A stretch of 29,168 bases of DNA from a virus. Positions 28,806-29,168 of this stretch are shown here, piece after piece. Numbering within the stretch: position 1 is the stretch's first letter; every line of letters starts with the position of its first letter. Location: the IMG/VR virus record IMGVR_UViG_3300030385_000985, positions 1 to 29,168 of that record. One strand, given 5' to 3'. Both the position numbers and the translations under genes were made by a program. The notes under the pieces were generated by a model that was not told the DNA's origin, searched no databases, and was given only the letters and a program-made list of their open reading frames with translations.

Positions 28806-29168
28806 TGCGCTTCGATGCCGATACCCTGGATTTAGCCGCCGGCCCGAGCCCCAATTCAGCGCGCAGCGATTGCGCCCGCTTCATCGCGTCCGATCGCATC
28901 GCCACTTCCGGCCGCGGGCGGAACATCGTGTCGCCGGCTGCCGTCGTCGTGGTGTAGGTTCGCCCGAGGTCTTCAATGATGCCGGTGGTGATCTCGACTT
29001 CCTCGACGCACGAGGCGTAGTCGGCGATGACGTTTCCCCACTCCAGGCTCAACGTCCCCATGCGCTCCATTGAGGCACAAGTCTCGAAGAAGATCACCGT
29101 CGCCCGCTCTGAAAGCCAGTCCGCGGGCTGCGGTGTGCCGACTTCAGCCTGCGGCTCGTCGGGGTTCA
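28774..29168 (-). CDS. terminase small subunit, P27 family (5' end beyond window)
   Basis: The frame runs off the right edge; 131 codons are visible. The sequence up to the edge continues coherently (ADWLSERATVIFFETCASME), so the GTG at 29097 is internal and not the start. RMGTLSLEWGNVIADYASCV is a P27-type small terminase pattern, and the end (RAELGLGPAAKSRV ... NPFKALG) is the typical tail. It recognises the packaging site and directs the large subunit. Confidence 0.8.
   Translation of the reverse strand, partial: NPDEPQAEVGTPQPADWLSERATVIFFETCASMERMGTLSLEWGNVIADYASCVEEVEITTGIIEDLGRTYTTTTAAGDTMFRPRPEVAMRSDAMKRAQSLRAELGLGPAAKSRVSASKRNEDNPFKALG

Noticed and set aside
28774-29097. Small terminase starting at GTG 29097
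   Set aside because: Conserved-looking sequence continues upstream without a stop to the window edge, so this GTG is internal.
1-29168. CRISPR array, insertion sequence or rRNA
   Set aside because: No spaced direct repeats, transposase motifs or rRNA-like sequence were seen on either strand.

Overview
The window is most of the genome of a temperate siphovirus with an HK97-type head that infects an alphaproteobacterium. The evidence is the high GC content, a gene-transfer-agent-like (GTA-like) tail assembly and tail-tip block, and an integration site made from the 3' half of an alphaproteobacterial-style tRNA. I cannot name the host genus.

Left arm, + strand, 28-5992: a tightly overlapping early operon. 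It holds a Lar-like zinc-ribbon protein, four small unknowns, an ERF single-strand annealing protein, a NUMOD4/HNH endonuclease, a YqaJ/lambda-type exonuclease, further small unknowns, a compact HNH protein, a helix-turn-helix protein (possible excisionase) and a tyrosine integrase. ERF plus YqaJ form a two-component recombination system.

Integration site, 5998-6234: immediately downstream of the integrase lies what reads as an intact attP. The 3' half of a tRNA (anticodon loop GAC, probably tRNA-Val, ending in CCA) is flanked by two direct repeats, each with an internal GGTTCA/TGAACC palindrome. Phage genes lie on both sides, so the sequence is a free or circular phage genome (or a tandem-prophage junction), not a simple integrated prophage. 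A GTG-started reading frame with a good ribosome binding site runs straight through the core. Small + strand genes of unknown role continue to 7353.

Right arm, - strand, 29168 down to 7390: the late operon. In transcription order it encodes small terminase (cut by the window edge), large terminase, portal, prohead protease, major capsid, an HNH endonuclease, a small basic protein, an Ig-like decoration protein, head-tail connector, head closure, HK97 gp10-like, DUF3168-like and tail tube proteins, a tail chaperone pair that appears to need a -1 frameshift, an unknown, another HNH endonuclease, tape measure, four tail-tip proteins, a small virion protein and a tail fibre. After these come a secreted repeat-rich protein and a lysis cassette with a GH19 endolysin carrying a C-terminal two-helix membrane domain. 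Intrinsic terminators punctuate the operon before the tail fibre and before the lysis genes, and another terminator-like hairpin lies inside the NlpC-like gene.

No CI/Cro-type repressor, replication initiator or antiterminator was recognised; these presumably lie outside the window. Statements on families come from reading motifs by eye; no database search was run.
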